64,000 bases of DNA from an uncultured Blautia sp. (GCF_934424005.1 NZ_CAKRXI010000008.1:15005-79004), one strand, 5' to 3'. Shown: positions 6,105 through 15,005, counted from the first letter of the stretch. Made by a program: numbers and translations. The notes: generated by a model from the sequence alone, not told the origin.

Positions 6105-7376
6105 TTATAAAGAATACTCGGGTATCTTATTCTGAAAAACGATTTCTTCCCCATCCGGATCCGTCATACTCATCTTTTCAAAAAAATGTTCCGATATCTC
6201 ATCAAGTTCTTCCCGACTGCCTGCCTCTATATAATACAATGCAAGATACGGGTTCGGACCGTACGCCACAACTTCTTCTCCTGCCTCATAGAAGATCCAC
6301 GGCTTCACAACCGCTTTGTCTTCCGCGAGTTCATATGCAGCCTGCTGTTCCTGAATCTGTTTCAGTCTCCCATGAAAATACAAAACAGCTCCATGCATCA
6401 ATGGTTTACGGATATCCTGCGCTTCCAGCATCTTTGTAACATACTCGTTATCGTAAACATAATTCAGCAAAAGTTCTTCCATGTTAAAGCGATATACCAT
6501 ATCTGTCAGTTCATGCTCATAGCCAAAGAAACGTGCCGCAATCTCACAGACCTGGATTCCCTCTCCTGCTTTCCAGAAAAACTGCATGGAAAGCGGACCT
6601 TCCTTCTGTCCGGTGTATGCAATATAGGACTGGAGCAAAGAAACCGCCGGTTCTTCCACCTTATCGATCAGGCAGCTCGGATACACATTTCGTGTGCTCT
6701 CCGGAAGCTCTCCCTCCGCAAACTGTGTTTTCTCTCTGTCTGCAATACTGATGACCTTCACTGCTCCATCAGAAACCCAGGTCATCATATTAAATTCAAA
6801 TCCATCATTATATTCTTCAATCAGGATTTCATCCAGATCTGTAAACTCTGCGGTTTTACGAACACTCCCTGCAAGCTGCTCCTGATCTTTAATGATAAAA
6901 ATTCCTCTTGAACCATATTTATCCAGCGGTTTACTGATCAATGGATATTTAAGCCCTGCTGTTATTCTGGCAAGTTTATATTCATTCTGTTCTGCTGTTG
7001 GTACTTTCACAAATCCAGGCGTCGGAAGCCCCAGCTTCGAAAGCAGTTCCCTGCAGGCTGATTTATCTCTGTACCAGCAAAGCTGTTCCGGTTTCAGATA
7101 ACAGGGCAATCCTGCTTTCTCTGCAATTTTGACCATGCATTCCATGAGCAGATCCGAAAAAGAGGTTATGATTCCATCAACCTTTTCTTTCTGGCAAAGA
7201 TCTGCCACTGCATCAATATCCGTAACAGGAATCACGTAAGATGCATCTGCATACTGTCTTGCCGGTCCATCCGGGTAGCCATCACAGACGATCGTATAAT
7301 ATCCCCGTTCTTTTGATTTTTTAACAAGCTGTACAAATTCGCCCAGTGTACCAAGTATCAGTAATCTGTGCTTCAT
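6105..7376 (-). CDS. ATP-grasp domain protein
   Basis: A 423-aa ATP-grasp ligase-like protein related to the CarB/PurK fold. An N-terminal Rossmann-like domain (LLILGTLGEFVQLV, CDGYPDGPA) is followed by the central ATP-grasp part with DKSACRELLSKLGLPTP, YPLISKPLDKYGSRG, IEEYNDGFEFN and a late EIAARFFGYEH. These enzymes join a carboxylate to an amine or thiol using ATP. Next to an amino-sugar transaminase, an acyl or aminoacyl transfer to the sugar amine is plausible but unproven. The start chosen is the ATG at 7376, whose ATGA overlaps the stop of the upstream gene. An in-frame start 18 bases earlier is less likely. Confidence 0.75.
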   Translation of the reverse strand: MKHRLLILGTLGEFVQLVKKSKERGYYTIVCDGYPDGPARQYADASYVIPVTDIDAVADLCQKEKVDGIITSFSDLLMECMVKIAEKAGLPCYLKPEQLCWYRDKSACRELLSKLGLPTPGFVKVPTAEQNEYKLARITAGLKYPLISKPLDKYGSRGIFIIKDQEQLAGSVRKTAEFTDLDEILIEEYNDGFEFNMMTWVSDGAVKVISIADREKTQFAEGELPESTRNVYPSCLIDKVEEPAVSLLQSYIAYTGQKEGPLSMQFFWKAGEGIQVCEIAARFFGYEHELTDMVYRFNMEELLLNYVYDNEYVTKMLEAQDIRKPLMHGAVLYFHGRLKQIQEQQAAYELAEDKAVVKPWIFYEAGEEVVAYGPNPYLALYYIEAGSREELDEISEHFFEKMSMTDPDGEEIVFQNKIPEYSL

Positions 7377-8341
7377 TCTCCGGCTGCCTCCCATTCTTTG
7401 ATCCGTTCTGCCATATATTGCATTTCTTCTTTTCCATAACGCTGGTCACATGGCAGAGGCAATACATCTGCTGCCCACTGATATTCCAGACTGTCCTCTG
7501 TACAATCTTCGAGAATATTTTTCCAGTAGGTCGGTACAAAAATCTTATGTTCTGCAAGCCAGCGTCTTAACTTAAGACCTTCTTTATGATAATACGGATA
7601 AACAAATGGCCCCTCCGGTGTCACCCGGGTAAAAATAAATTCTGACGGAAGTGCCTCGGAAAGTATACGATAATTTTCCTCTCTCTTACGTCTTCCCGTC
7701 TCATAATCGATTGCTCCCAGAAGATTCTCTGTCAGCCTGGACATACGTCGAATCTCCATGCCTTCATACCGAGCTGCATTCTGAAGCATCTCCTGATAGT
7801 AGACGCCTGCATTTTCTTCGTACCGCCCAAGGATATGTCCCATTCTTTTATTGGAATGATCCACTGGCTTATCCATCGGAAGCACTGCATCTGTGGAAAG
7901 ATATGCTCCATCACTGACTCCCCAGAATTTTCTGCAGGAATACAGGGTATCCACACCTTTCAGCGGTTTCTGAAAGAAAGCATGCGTATGATCCACAATG
8001 ATATTTCCAAAAATCTTCTGATATGCCAGGATCTTCTCATCTGTCAGTTGACCGTAATAATTGACCAGATACAGACATTCACTTTCTCCCAGTTTTTTCC
8101 GGGGAAGCAAAACATTTAACTCCGCATCTAACTGATAACGGCTGATCCGGACTCCATGTTGCTCGCAGGCTTCCGTTACCGACTCGCATAAGAATACCGG
8201 CAGATATATTTTTGTATAACCGCGGCCTTCCAGAAGCCACCGAAGTGCTGTTCTTCCCAGATTTACTTTATAAAGATTCGGATAATACTCTTTACCTCCA
8301 AAATCTTCCAGCTCAAAATAGCCTCCGATTTCTTTTTTCAT
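7373..8341 (-). CDS. DegT-like PLP-fold aminotransferase-like protein
   Basis: 322 aa, resembling a fold-type I PLP enzyme. LGRTALRWLLEG corresponds to the cofactor phosphate region, IIVDHTHAFF to the pyridine-binding Asp region, and SCRKFWGVSDGAYL contains the candidate Schiff-base lysine. It is shorter than RffA and clearly diverged from it. The start ATG overlaps the preceding GtrB-like gene by one base and its stop overlaps the ATP-grasp gene by four, so the four genes form one translationally coupled operon. It could be a second aminotransferase, a dehydratase-like member or a non-catalytic partner of the ATP-grasp enzyme. I do not recognise the exact reaction. Confidence 0.65.
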   Translation of the reverse strand: MKKEIGGYFELEDFGGKEYYPNLYKVNLGRTALRWLLEGRGYTKIYLPVFLCESVTEACEQHGVRISRYQLDAELNVLLPRKKLGESECLYLVNYYGQLTDEKILAYQKIFGNIIVDHTHAFFQKPLKGVDTLYSCRKFWGVSDGAYLSTDAVLPMDKPVDHSNKRMGHILGRYEENAGVYYQEMLQNAARYEGMEIRRMSRLTENLLGAIDYETGRRKREENYRILSEALPSEFIFTRVTPEGPFVYPYYHKEGLKLRRWLAEHKIFVPTYWKNILEDCTEDSLEYQWAADVLPLPCDQRYGKEEMQYMAERIKEWEAAGE

Positions 8342-9273
8342 CAGTCCGTGTCCTCCCGGCGCACAACATAATGTGGCATTTTCTTTGCTTCGTTCAGAAT
8401 ATTCATCAGATAGATTCCCATGATCCCAATCGACAAAAGAATCAGTCCAAAAAATGCCAGCATCACCATCATCAGGGATGTCCAGCCTTCAACCGATACA
8501 CCAAACGCAAAGTAACGCACAAGAAAATACACTGCCATGACCATGCTCACCAGAAAACTGGCAATTCCGATATTTCTCACCATAAGAAGCGGAAATGCTG
8601 TATGTGCGGTGATATCATAGATCAGATCCTTCACAAGACGTTTGAAAGAATAGCCGCTCTTTCCATAAGCCCTTGCCGCATGCTGTACTGGTACGTTGAT
8701 GATTCTGTTGGATGTCAGCACCAGAAGGTTTCCAATCTGAGGCAGGTATGTATTTGTCTTCACCATTGCATCTACAAGGAAGCGACGGATCAGACGGTAA
8801 CTGGTAATCTGAAGATCCGGGTCTTTGCCGAGCATCTTAGAAGTTGCCCACACAGAAAATTTCGTTCCGAGTTTGCGGATAAATCCATGCTGTCTGCCTT
8901 CATAGCTCGCAATGATCGCATCAACATCATCACGCTCTCTCATAACATTTATCATCTTCGGAAGTTCTTCGGGCTGATGCTGCAGGTCATCATCCATGGT
9001 TACAACAAAATCACCTTTCACATGTGCAAATCCACACAGAAGTGCCGGATGCTGCCCAAAATTTCTTGCCATCTGTATGATGCGAACTCTATTGTCCTTT
9101 GCACGAAGTTCCTGCATAACTTCAAAGGAACGGTCTTTGGAACCGTCATCCACAAGAATCAGTTCAAACTCTTCTTTTATTACTTCCCGGAATACTTTTT
9201 CCAGGCGTGTATAAAGTTCCTGTAAGGTGTGTTCGGAATTGTATACAGGAACAACAACGGAATACAAACTCAT
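8341..9273 (-). CDS. GtrB/ArnC-like polyprenyl-phosphate glycosyltransferase
   Basis: A 310-aa GT2 enzyme expected to move a sugar from a nucleotide donor to undecaprenyl phosphate on the inner face of the membrane. The GT-A domain (1-220) has VVVPVYNSE, LVDDGSKD, ARNFGQHPA and the metal-binding MDDDLQHQPEE. Two C-terminal transmembrane helices (about 230-300) match the GtrB/CsbB/ArnC layout. It is the first gene of the minus-strand operon and faces the flippase pair. TTTACA-17-TATGAT lies at 9323-9351. Confidence 0.85.
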   Translation of the reverse strand: MSLYSVVVPVYNSEHTLQELYTRLEKVFREVIKEEFELILVDDGSKDRSFEVMQELRAKDNRVRIIQMARNFGQHPALLCGFAHVKGDFVVTMDDDLQHQPEELPKMINVMRERDDVDAIIASYEGRQHGFIRKLGTKFSVWATSKMLGKDPDLQITSYRLIRRFLVDAMVKTNTYLPQIGNLLVLTSNRIINVPVQHAARAYGKSGYSFKRLVKDLIYDITAHTAFPLLMVRNIGIASFLVSMVMAVYFLVRYFAFGVSVEGWTSLMMVMLAFFGLILLSIGIMGIYLMNILNEAKKMPHYVVRREDTD

Positions 9274-9322
9274 AGGTTTCCCTTTCTTTCTAAATACGCA
9301 ACAAATTTATGCATTCTTTTTT

Positions 9323-9373
9323 ATCATATCATTTTCATAATCCATTGTAAACAATTAGTATATGGTGTAAAAT
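9323..9373. promoter_or_regulatory. Overlapping divergent promoters of the glycosylation module
   Basis: Minus strand: TTTACA (9346-9351), 17 nt, TATGAT (9323-9328). Plus strand: TTGTAA (9345-9350), 17 nt, TAAAAT (9368-9373). The two -35 boxes occupy the same palindrome TTGTAAACAA, so polymerase can use only one direction at a time. Confidence 0.65.
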
Positions 9374-9412
9374 TAATAAATATTGGTCAAAAAATAATAT
9401 TGTGGAGGAATT

Positions 9413-9763
9413 ATGAAAAATTTCAGAAACTATCTGCAGCTCCATCTGAATATTCTGCTGTTTTCTCTGACAAGTGTTTTTTCAAAACTTGCCTCGATCC
9501 AGTACAATAAAAACGGACTGCATGCCCCGCTTCTATATGTATTCCTGTTCCTGATGATCGCCAACTGCGGAATCTACGCGATCGCCTGGCAACAGGTCAT
9601 CAAAAAATTCTCACTGTCCACCGCCTATGCCAACAAAAGTGTCTATCTTCTGTGGTCACAGATCTGGGCAGTCGCAATTTTTCATGAACAGCTTTCCGTA
9701 CAGAACATCATCGGAATCCTGATCGTATTATTCGGAGTATGGACGGTGCAGAGATATGAATAG
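9413..9763 (+). CDS. SMR/EamA-like small membrane protein, subunit 1 (ArnE-like)
   Basis: 116 aa with four predicted transmembrane helices in the small-multidrug-resistance / EamA fold. The end YLLWSQIWAVAIFHEQLS...IGILIVLFGVWTV is typical of the fourth-helix region of ArnE/ArnF, which flip undecaprenyl-phosphate-aminoarabinose. It is preceded by GGAGGAATT and overlaps the next gene by 8 bp, implying a heterodimer. It lies across a divergent promoter from the GtrB-like enzyme and probably flips that enzyme's product. Drug efflux is the alternative. Confidence 0.75.
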   Translation: MKNFRNYLQLHLNILLFSLTSVFSKLASIQYNKNGLHAPLLYVFLFLMIANCGIYAIAWQQVIKKFSLSTAYANKSVYLLWSQIWAVAIFHEQLSVQNIIGILIVLFGVWTVQRYE

Positions 9764-10094
9764 AACTTTTATCCTGATCATGCTGGGAGGAACTTTCTTT
9801 TCCGCAATCTCCCAGATTCTTCTGAAGCAAAGTGCAAATATAAAATATGACAATCCTTTAAGAGAATATCTCAACTGGCGTGTCATCCTCGCCTATGTGA
9901 TGTTCTTCGGTATTCTTCTTCTGAACACCTGGTGTTATACCAAAGTAGACATGCGCTATGGGCCTGTGATCGATACTGCCGCTTATGTATTCGTATTATT
10001 GCTTTCTCGTTTCATCCTGAACGAAAAGATCACAAAGGGGAAACTGATCGGTAATCTGATCATCATTGCCGGCATCCTTGTATACACATTGTAA
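9756..10094 (+). CDS. SMR/EamA-like small membrane protein, subunit 2 (ArnF-like)
   Basis: 112 aa, four transmembrane helices. FFSAISQILLKQSA at the start is the QxxxK-type first-helix motif of the SMR/ArnF family. It is followed by YGPVIDTAAYVFVLLLSRFILNEKIT and a final helix. Translation is probably coupled to subunit 1 by the ATG that overlaps its last codons. The two proteins differ enough to form an antiparallel heterodimer. It ends shortly before a bidirectional terminator. Confidence 0.75.
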   Translation: MNRTFILIMLGGTFFSAISQILLKQSANIKYDNPLREYLNWRVILAYVMFFGILLLNTWCYTKVDMRYGPVIDTAAYVFVLLLSRFILNEKITKGKLIGNLIIIAGILVYTL

Positions 10095-10141
10095 AAGCCA
10101 GACGCCATCAGTTATCCACAATCCAGGCAGAGTTTTTCACA

Positions 10142-10209
10142 AATAAAAGGAACAGACTGAAACGCTGCATCTGTATGATGTTGCATTTCAGCCTGTTCTT
10201 TTTTATTTG
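10142..10209. terminator. Bidirectional terminator between convergent genes
   Basis: AGGAACAGaCTGAAAcGcTGCAT pairs with its reverse complement ending CTGTTCTTTTTT. A-rich and T-rich flanks on both sides allow use from either strand. It separates the SMR-like pair from the zinc-ribbon gene. Confidence 0.8.
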
Positions 10210-10233
10210 TTCAGATCATTTATTTCACTGACA

Positions 10234-10854
10234 TTATTCTTCTTTTTCGCCCTCTGCTTCCGTTTGCTCTTCTGCAGGTGCCTCTTCTTCAGCAGTTTCC
10301 TCAACAGCTTCTGGTGCTTCTTTTGAATCTTCTGCCTGTGCTTCTTCTGCTACACCAGCTTCTTCGACATCCTCTGCTTCTTCAACAACCTCTGCAGTCT
10401 CTTCCACTGTTTCAGCTTCTGCCACAACTTCTTCTGCTGTTCCCTCGATCACATCATCTCCGGCATCTTCTTCCGGTTCAACAGTCGGGCATGCAGCGCC
10501 ACACTGTGAACAGAACGCATCATCTTTTGCAAGCGGACTTCCGCAGGATGGACAAAAACGTTTATTTTTTACCTTCAGTTCAGATATATCTGTTTTATAT
10601 TTCTCGATCTGTTCCATGCGCTGGTCAATCTGTTCGCAAAGTGCTTTCTGTGCACCATCTACCGGAATTTCCTTTTTATAACGTTTGTAAATGATTCTTC
10701 CGAGGTCGGCCATTGCTTTTTCTATCTGTCGTTCTTCACCGGAGATTTTGTTTTTAAGTCTCTGGGTCTCATAAACCTCCTCTGCACGTCCGCTCAGTTC
10801 CTTCGCAGTTTTTGTAAGTGTTTCTCCAAGACTTCCAAAAAAATCTTTTGCCAT
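10234..10854 (-). CDS. Zinc-ribbon protein with coiled coil and acidic tail
   Basis: 206 aa in three parts. An N-terminal helical segment (1-98) contains GSLGETLTKTAKELSG and coiled-coil heptads. A zinc ribbon follows with CPSCG and CSQCG pairs (about 101-119). A ~85-residue tail of Glu, Ala and Val makes it strongly acidic. No enzyme motif is visible. Zinc-ribbon plus helical proteins of this form are widespread in clostridia, with unknown function. It precedes no obvious partner and lies downstream of the ClpX-like gene with 52 bp between. Confidence 0.75.
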   Translation of the reverse strand: MAKDFFGSLGETLTKTAKELSGRAEEVYETQRLKNKISGEERQIEKAMADLGRIIYKRYKKEIPVDGAQKALCEQIDQRMEQIEKYKTDISELKVKNKRFCPSCGSPLAKDDAFCSQCGAACPTVEPEEDAGDDVIEGTAEEVVAEAETVEETAEVVEEAEDVEEAGVAEEAQAEDSKEAPEAVEETAEEEAPAEEQTEAEGEKEE

Positions 10855-10906
10855 GATAAGTTACCTCTCTTTCTTTATAAAAAGCCATGTTATATATACT
10901 CTGTAT

Positions 10907-12337
10907 TTAGTGATTTCCTTCCAGCAGCGGAACTTCCTGTCCTCTGAGAAGGATCTTCGGGCCACCATTGCCTTCTATATATTCTCTTGTGATCGTAACC
11001 TGACCGATATTATCATCTTTCGGAATCTCATACATAATATCCAGCATATATTCTTCCAGAATTGCCCGAAGAGCTCTGGCTCCTGTGTGTTTTTCCATTG
11101 CTTTGGCTGCAATGGCATGCAGTGCTCCCTCTTCAAATTCCAGTTTTACCTCATCCAGTGCCAGAAGCTTCTGATATTGTTTCAGGATCGCATTGCGTGG
11201 CTCGCTTAAGATCTGTACCATCATATCCTCTGTAAGGCCATTCATGGTAAATATGATCGGCAGACGTCCGATAAACTCCGGAATCATACCAAAACTTCGA
11301 AGATCTTCCACCGTCACCTTCTCCAGAATATGTGGATCGTCATCATACTTGTCTTTCAGATCTGCATAAAATCCAATAGACGCCTGCTTATTCAGACGTT
11401 CTTTAATGATATTTTCCAGATCCGGGAAAGCGCCTCCGCAGATAAACAGAATATTTCTTGTATTTACCGTTGTCAATGGAACCATTGCATTCTTGCTGTT
11501 GGCTCCGATCGGCACTTCCACATCTGCTCCTTCCAGAAGTTTCAGCATGCCCTGCTGTACAGCTTCTCCGCTGACATCTCGCTGATTGGTATTTTTCTTC
11601 TTTGCAATCTTGTCAATCTCATCAATAAAGATAATTCCATGCTCAGCCTTCTCCACATCATTATCAGCCGCTGCAAGCAATTTGGAAACAACACTTTCAA
11701 TATCATCACCAATATACCCTGCTTCTGTAAGAGAAGTCGCATCGGCAATCGCCAGCGGAACATCAAGCAGTTTGGCCAGTGTTTTGACCAGATAGGTCTT
11801 TCCGCATCCGGTAGGTCCGATCATCAGCATATTGGATTTTTCAATTGCGATCTCATCCATGGTATCTGTTGCTACACGTTTATAATGGTTGTAAACGGCA
11901 ACGGACATTACCTTCTTGGCATATTCCTGACCGATCACATATTCATCCAGGGTAGCCTTGATCTTATGCGGTGCCGGAATCTTCTTGAGATCCAGGACTG
12001 GTTCTTTCTTTTCTGCTTTTTTCTTTTTGGGTTTCTTCTGCTGTCCCATCTGATTCTGGAAACTGCTGAGATCGATCATGCTGACATTTGGCATATTGAG
12101 CAGATCACCATAATTAAAATTTCCTGTCTGCATCTGCTGATTCATACTGTCAAAGCTTCTCTGCATACAGTCCGGACATATATGTATATTATTAGGCAGA
12201 TCAATCATCTTACCAACCTGACTCTCTGCCCGATGACAGAGCGTACAGTACTTCTCAGGTTCTTTCTTGTTTTCTTCCTGATCGTCGTCATCACTGACCT
12301 CTCCCTCTAAAATCTCATCCTCGTATTTATCTGCCAT
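10907..12337 (-). CDS. clpX: ClpX-like AAA+ unfoldase with acidic N-terminal extension
   Basis: 476 aa from the ATG at 12337, which has AAGGAG upstream. A GTG 18 codons earlier lacks a ribosome binding site. Domains: an acidic stretch (EDEILEGEVSDDDDQEE), a four-Cys zinc domain (CTLC ... CPDC), a Met/Gln-rich linker ending in a Lys-rich run, then the AAA+ core with GPTGCGKT, IIFIDEIDKI, the ClpP-docking IGF loop (KQASIGFYAD) and sensor-2 GARALRAI. It unfolds substrates for ClpP. It is longer than the usual ~420-aa ClpX, and the zinc domain and linker are unusual, so it may be a paralogue next to a canonical ClpX elsewhere. clpP is not adjacent. TTTACA-16-TATAAT lies upstream at 12432-12459. 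Confidence 0.8.
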   Translation of the reverse strand: MADKYEDEILEGEVSDDDDQEENKKEPEKYCTLCHRAESQVGKMIDLPNNIHICPDCMQRSFDSMNQQMQTGNFNYGDLLNMPNVSMIDLSSFQNQMGQQKKPKKKKAEKKEPVLDLKKIPAPHKIKATLDEYVIGQEYAKKVMSVAVYNHYKRVATDTMDEIAIEKSNMLMIGPTGCGKTYLVKTLAKLLDVPLAIADATSLTEAGYIGDDIESVVSKLLAAADNDVEKAEHGIIFIDEIDKIAKKKNTNQRDVSGEAVQQGMLKLLEGADVEVPIGANSKNAMVPLTTVNTRNILFICGGAFPDLENIIKERLNKQASIGFYADLKDKYDDDPHILEKVTVEDLRSFGMIPEFIGRLPIIFTMNGLTEDMMVQILSEPRNAILKQYQKLLALDEVKLEFEEGALHAIAAKAMEKHTGARALRAILEEYMLDIMYEIPKDDNIGQVTITREYIEGNGGPKILLRGQEVPLLEGNH

Positions 12338-12431
12338 ATATCTGTAAACTCCTTCTGCATAGTTATTATCTGTCTCATATAAAGAACGCACAGATCAAAA
12401 GTGCATTCTGCATCTTCGAATCTATGCGTTC

Positions 12432-12459
12432 ATTATAACATAACCTGTAAAACTGTAAA
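12432..12459 (-). promoter_or_regulatory. Promoter of the ClpX-like gene
   Basis: TTTACA (12454-12459), 16-nt spacer, TATAAT (12432-12437), about 95 nt before the chosen start codon. Confidence 0.65.
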
Positions 12460-12475
12460 CTAAAGTTTTTATAAA

Positions 12476-13951
12476 TTAATTTTTGCTTCCGAGCGTGACT
12501 GAAATTGTCTTCTGAACATACTCTCCGTTATCTGCTCTTGATACGATAACATCCACCGTCTCACCGGATGCATAATACGCAAGCTTACTCTCCAGATCAT
12601 CTTTGCCGCTGACTGTCTGTCCATCAAAACTTACGATAATATCACCTTTCTGGATACCTGCTTTCCCTGCTGCGGAATTTTTCTCCACACGGATAACAAA
12701 AGCTCCCTCTGGCATATCATACATCTGTATTGCCTCTGTGGAAAGATCAGCCGTAACGACCCCAAGATAAGCTGCATTCTCTGATTCAACTTTATCTCTT
12801 GTCTGACGGTTCATCAGTTCCTCAAGAATCGGCTGTGCCTTGGATATTGGAATTGCATATCCCATTCCCTCTACCGCACTGTCCGCATACTTTGCAGAGT
12901 TGATGCCGATCACTTCTCCCTGCATATTCAGCAGTGCTCCACCACTGTTACCTGGATTGATCGCCGCATCTGTCTGAATCAGGCCTGAACTGGTACCATC
13001 ATCTGTAGAAATGTTTCTGTTCAATGCACTGATCCATCCGGAGGTAACTGACTGTCCATATCCAAGTGCATTTCCAATTGCCACAACCTGCTCCCCCACC
13101 TGAAGGTCATCGGAATTACCAAGCTGCGCTATTTTGATCTGCGAGAGCGTGTCTTCCGGTATATCTGATTTCTGAACTGCAACCACAGCCAGATCATTTG
13201 CTTCATCCGTACCTTTTATCTTGGCACTGACTGCATCTTCCACATTGACATCTCCATCGCTGCCGGACATATCTACCGTTTCCTCTTCTGCATTGACTAC
13301 ATCATTTCCGACAAAGCATACACTGAGTGTTGTCGCACCGGATACCACATGATTATTTGTTGCGATCAGAAGTTCATCGTCATTTTCTCCGACAATGATT
13401 CCAGAACCACTTCCCTCACTGGAATATTGCTGTGTGCCATAACCAAATCCAAATGCCCGGAAATAATTTGGGATTTCCTGTACACTTACAGATGTAATTG
13501 CGACTACCGTTGGCGTTGCTGTATCTGCAACTTCTGCAACAGAACCCGTCTGTGACACAGCAGCTGCTGTTTCCGAAGCGGCAGTTTCACTTGAAGCATC
13601 TCCTTCACTTTCATTCGAATCGTTTCCATCTGCCGAAGAATCCGCTGCAAGCTGTGCTGTCTCTATCTGACTGTCCTTCCCGTCTGATCCCAGATATTTC
13701 TCGGACGCAAAATTCACTCCCTGAAATACAACACCTGCTACCAGCCCGAATACAACTGCCAGCGAAATCGTTTCTGCAAGTTTTTTTCCGCCACGTTTTC
13801 TGTTTTTTTTCTTTTTAGGTAATTCCCTCACTGTATCTGATCCTGTATTCTGATGCATACAATAATGTTCATATCTTGGCGGCACATTCTGTCGATTGTT
13901 TTCTGTATCATTCTGCGGAGCATTCAGATTCCATTTTTTTTCATCATCCAT
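12476..13951 (-). CDS. htrA: HtrA/DegP-like membrane-anchored serine protease
   Basis: 491 aa. A cytoplasmic N-terminus with a Lys/Arg-rich stretch precedes one transmembrane helix (about 60-80). A Ser/Glu/Ala-rich linker (90-145) leads to a trypsin-like domain with His201 (ATNNHVV), Asp253 (DEANDLAVV) and Ser336 (NPGNSGG). A C-terminal PDZ domain (about 395-490, LGVVTADLS ... AAGKAGIQKGDII) closes the protein. It degrades or chaperones misfolded proteins outside the membrane. AAAGGAG sits 7 nt before the ATG. It is transcribed toward the ClpX-like gene, which has its own promoter. Confidence 0.93.
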   Translation of the reverse strand: MDDEKKWNLNAPQNDTENNRQNVPPRYEHYCMHQNTGSDTVRELPKKKKNRKRGGKKLAETISLAVVFGLVAGVVFQGVNFASEKYLGSDGKDSQIETAQLAADSSADGNDSNESEGDASSETAASETAAAVSQTGSVAEVADTATPTVVAITSVSVQEIPNYFRAFGFGYGTQQYSSEGSGSGIIVGENDDELLIATNNHVVSGATTLSVCFVGNDVVNAEEETVDMSGSDGDVNVEDAVSAKIKGTDEANDLAVVAVQKSDIPEDTLSQIKIAQLGNSDDLQVGEQVVAIGNALGYGQSVTSGWISALNRNISTDDGTSSGLIQTDAAINPGNSGGALLNMQGEVIGINSAKYADSAVEGMGYAIPISKAQPILEELMNRQTRDKVESENAAYLGVVTADLSTEAIQMYDMPEGAFVIRVEKNSAAGKAGIQKGDIIVSFDGQTVSGKDDLESKLAYYASGETVDVIVSRADNGEYVQKTISVTLGSKN

Positions 13952-14081
13952 GCCTGTGCTCCTTTCTTTTTATCTTTTTTATCCTATGAAAACAGTGTAA
14001 CAATCAATTGTGTTCAAAATGTGACAACTCCTTAAAAAAACCGTGTGCTTATAGCTGTTTCATTGACAGCCGTCTGTATTT

Positions 14082-15005
14082 TTACACCTTCCAGTATTCG
14101 CGGTTCATTGTACACCATAAAATCATTTTTCGAGGAAGTTTACGATAGTTTTTACCACTCAGATAGCCGGCATATTTGCAGCCCGACTGAAGCATCACTC
14201 CCGGAATCAGCCATATTTTTCTTTTTTGGATCAGGTAGTTTATTGTTTTCTTTACAAGTTTTATTCCTTCTCCCTCTGATGGCACTCCTGCAAAAATTTC
14301 CGGATGTTCTGCCTGCGATACACCCAGATCAAAATTTCTGTGGAACTGCTGCATGCAGGAGTAATTGTGAGAATGTATCACTTTTGCATCCGCTGCATAA
14401 GCGATTCCATATCCCATCTGGATCAGTTTTCCTGCATAGATCATATCTTCGTTAAAAATCGTCTTTCTGACAAAGCCTCCCAGTTCCTGATAAATTTCTT
14501 TTTTATATGCAGCACACACATTAGAGCAGAAAAAAGTTTTTATTCCATATAAGGAAAGATCTTTTTGGGTTCTTACATAAGATTTCTCCGGGTAGTTAAA
14601 TGATCTCGTATAACGTTCTGCAAAACTGCACATTTCATTCGGCAGCTGTCTGGCATATGCTGCTGCGATCATTTTTTCCTTTTCCAGTGCCTTTACAAGA
14701 TTTTCTATCAGATTCCTGTCCGCCGGAACAGCATCCTGTGTCATAAATACCATAATCTCTGCATCCGACAACTCTGCTGCCCATGCACGTGTTCCACCAT
14801 GATCAAATTCAGATTTTTTCAAATGGTGTACTTCCAGAAGTGGATACTTCTGTTCTAATTCTTTATTCCAGTAATTTTCTTCTGTATTCATTGCAATAAT
14901 ACGATGGATCGCTGCTGTCTGCTCTGTAAGCCGTTCAAGCAGTACAGAAAATTCTTTTCCCGGATGATACACCGGAATGATCACATCTACTTTTATATTT
15001 TCCAT
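14082..15005 (-). CDS. GT2 glycosyltransferase, RfbF-like rhamnosyltransferase
   Basis: 307 aa from the ATG at 15005 behind GGGAG. A longer frame upstream runs through a hairpin and is not used. The GT-A domain shows VDVIIPVYHPG, the FDHGGTR motif typical of RfbF-type rhamnosyltransferases, FMTQDAVPAD as the metal site, and CSNVCAAYKKEIYQELGGF. It probably adds a rhamnose (from dTDP-rhamnose) to the lipid-linked chain. It is downstream of the LCP gene across a hairpin, at the promoter-distal end of the first part of the glycan cluster. Confidence 0.8.
   Translation of the reverse strand: MENIKVDVIIPVYHPGKEFSVLLERLTEQTAAIHRIIAMNTEENYWNKELEQKYPLLEVHHLKKSEFDHGGTRAWAAELSDAEIMVFMTQDAVPADRNLIENLVKALEKEKMIAAAYARQLPNEMCSFAERYTRSFNYPEKSYVRTQKDLSLYGIKTFFCSNVCAAYKKEIYQELGGFVRKTIFNEDMIYAGKLIQMGYGIAYAADAKVIHSHNYSCMQQFHRNFDLGVSQAEHPEIFAGVPSEGEGIKLVKKTINYLIQKRKIWLIPGVMLQSGCKYAGYLSGKNYRKLPRKMILWCTMNREYWKV

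Noticed and set aside
8212..9225. Long plus-strand open frame of 337 codons
   Set aside because: It lies antisense to the GtrB-like gene, whose motifs are unmistakable. The frame has no ribosome binding site and a Cys/His/Ile-rich composition typical of mirror frames.
11330..12310. Plus-strand frame of 326 codons opposite the ClpX-like gene
   Set aside because: Antisense shadow of a conserved AAA+ core, no start signal.
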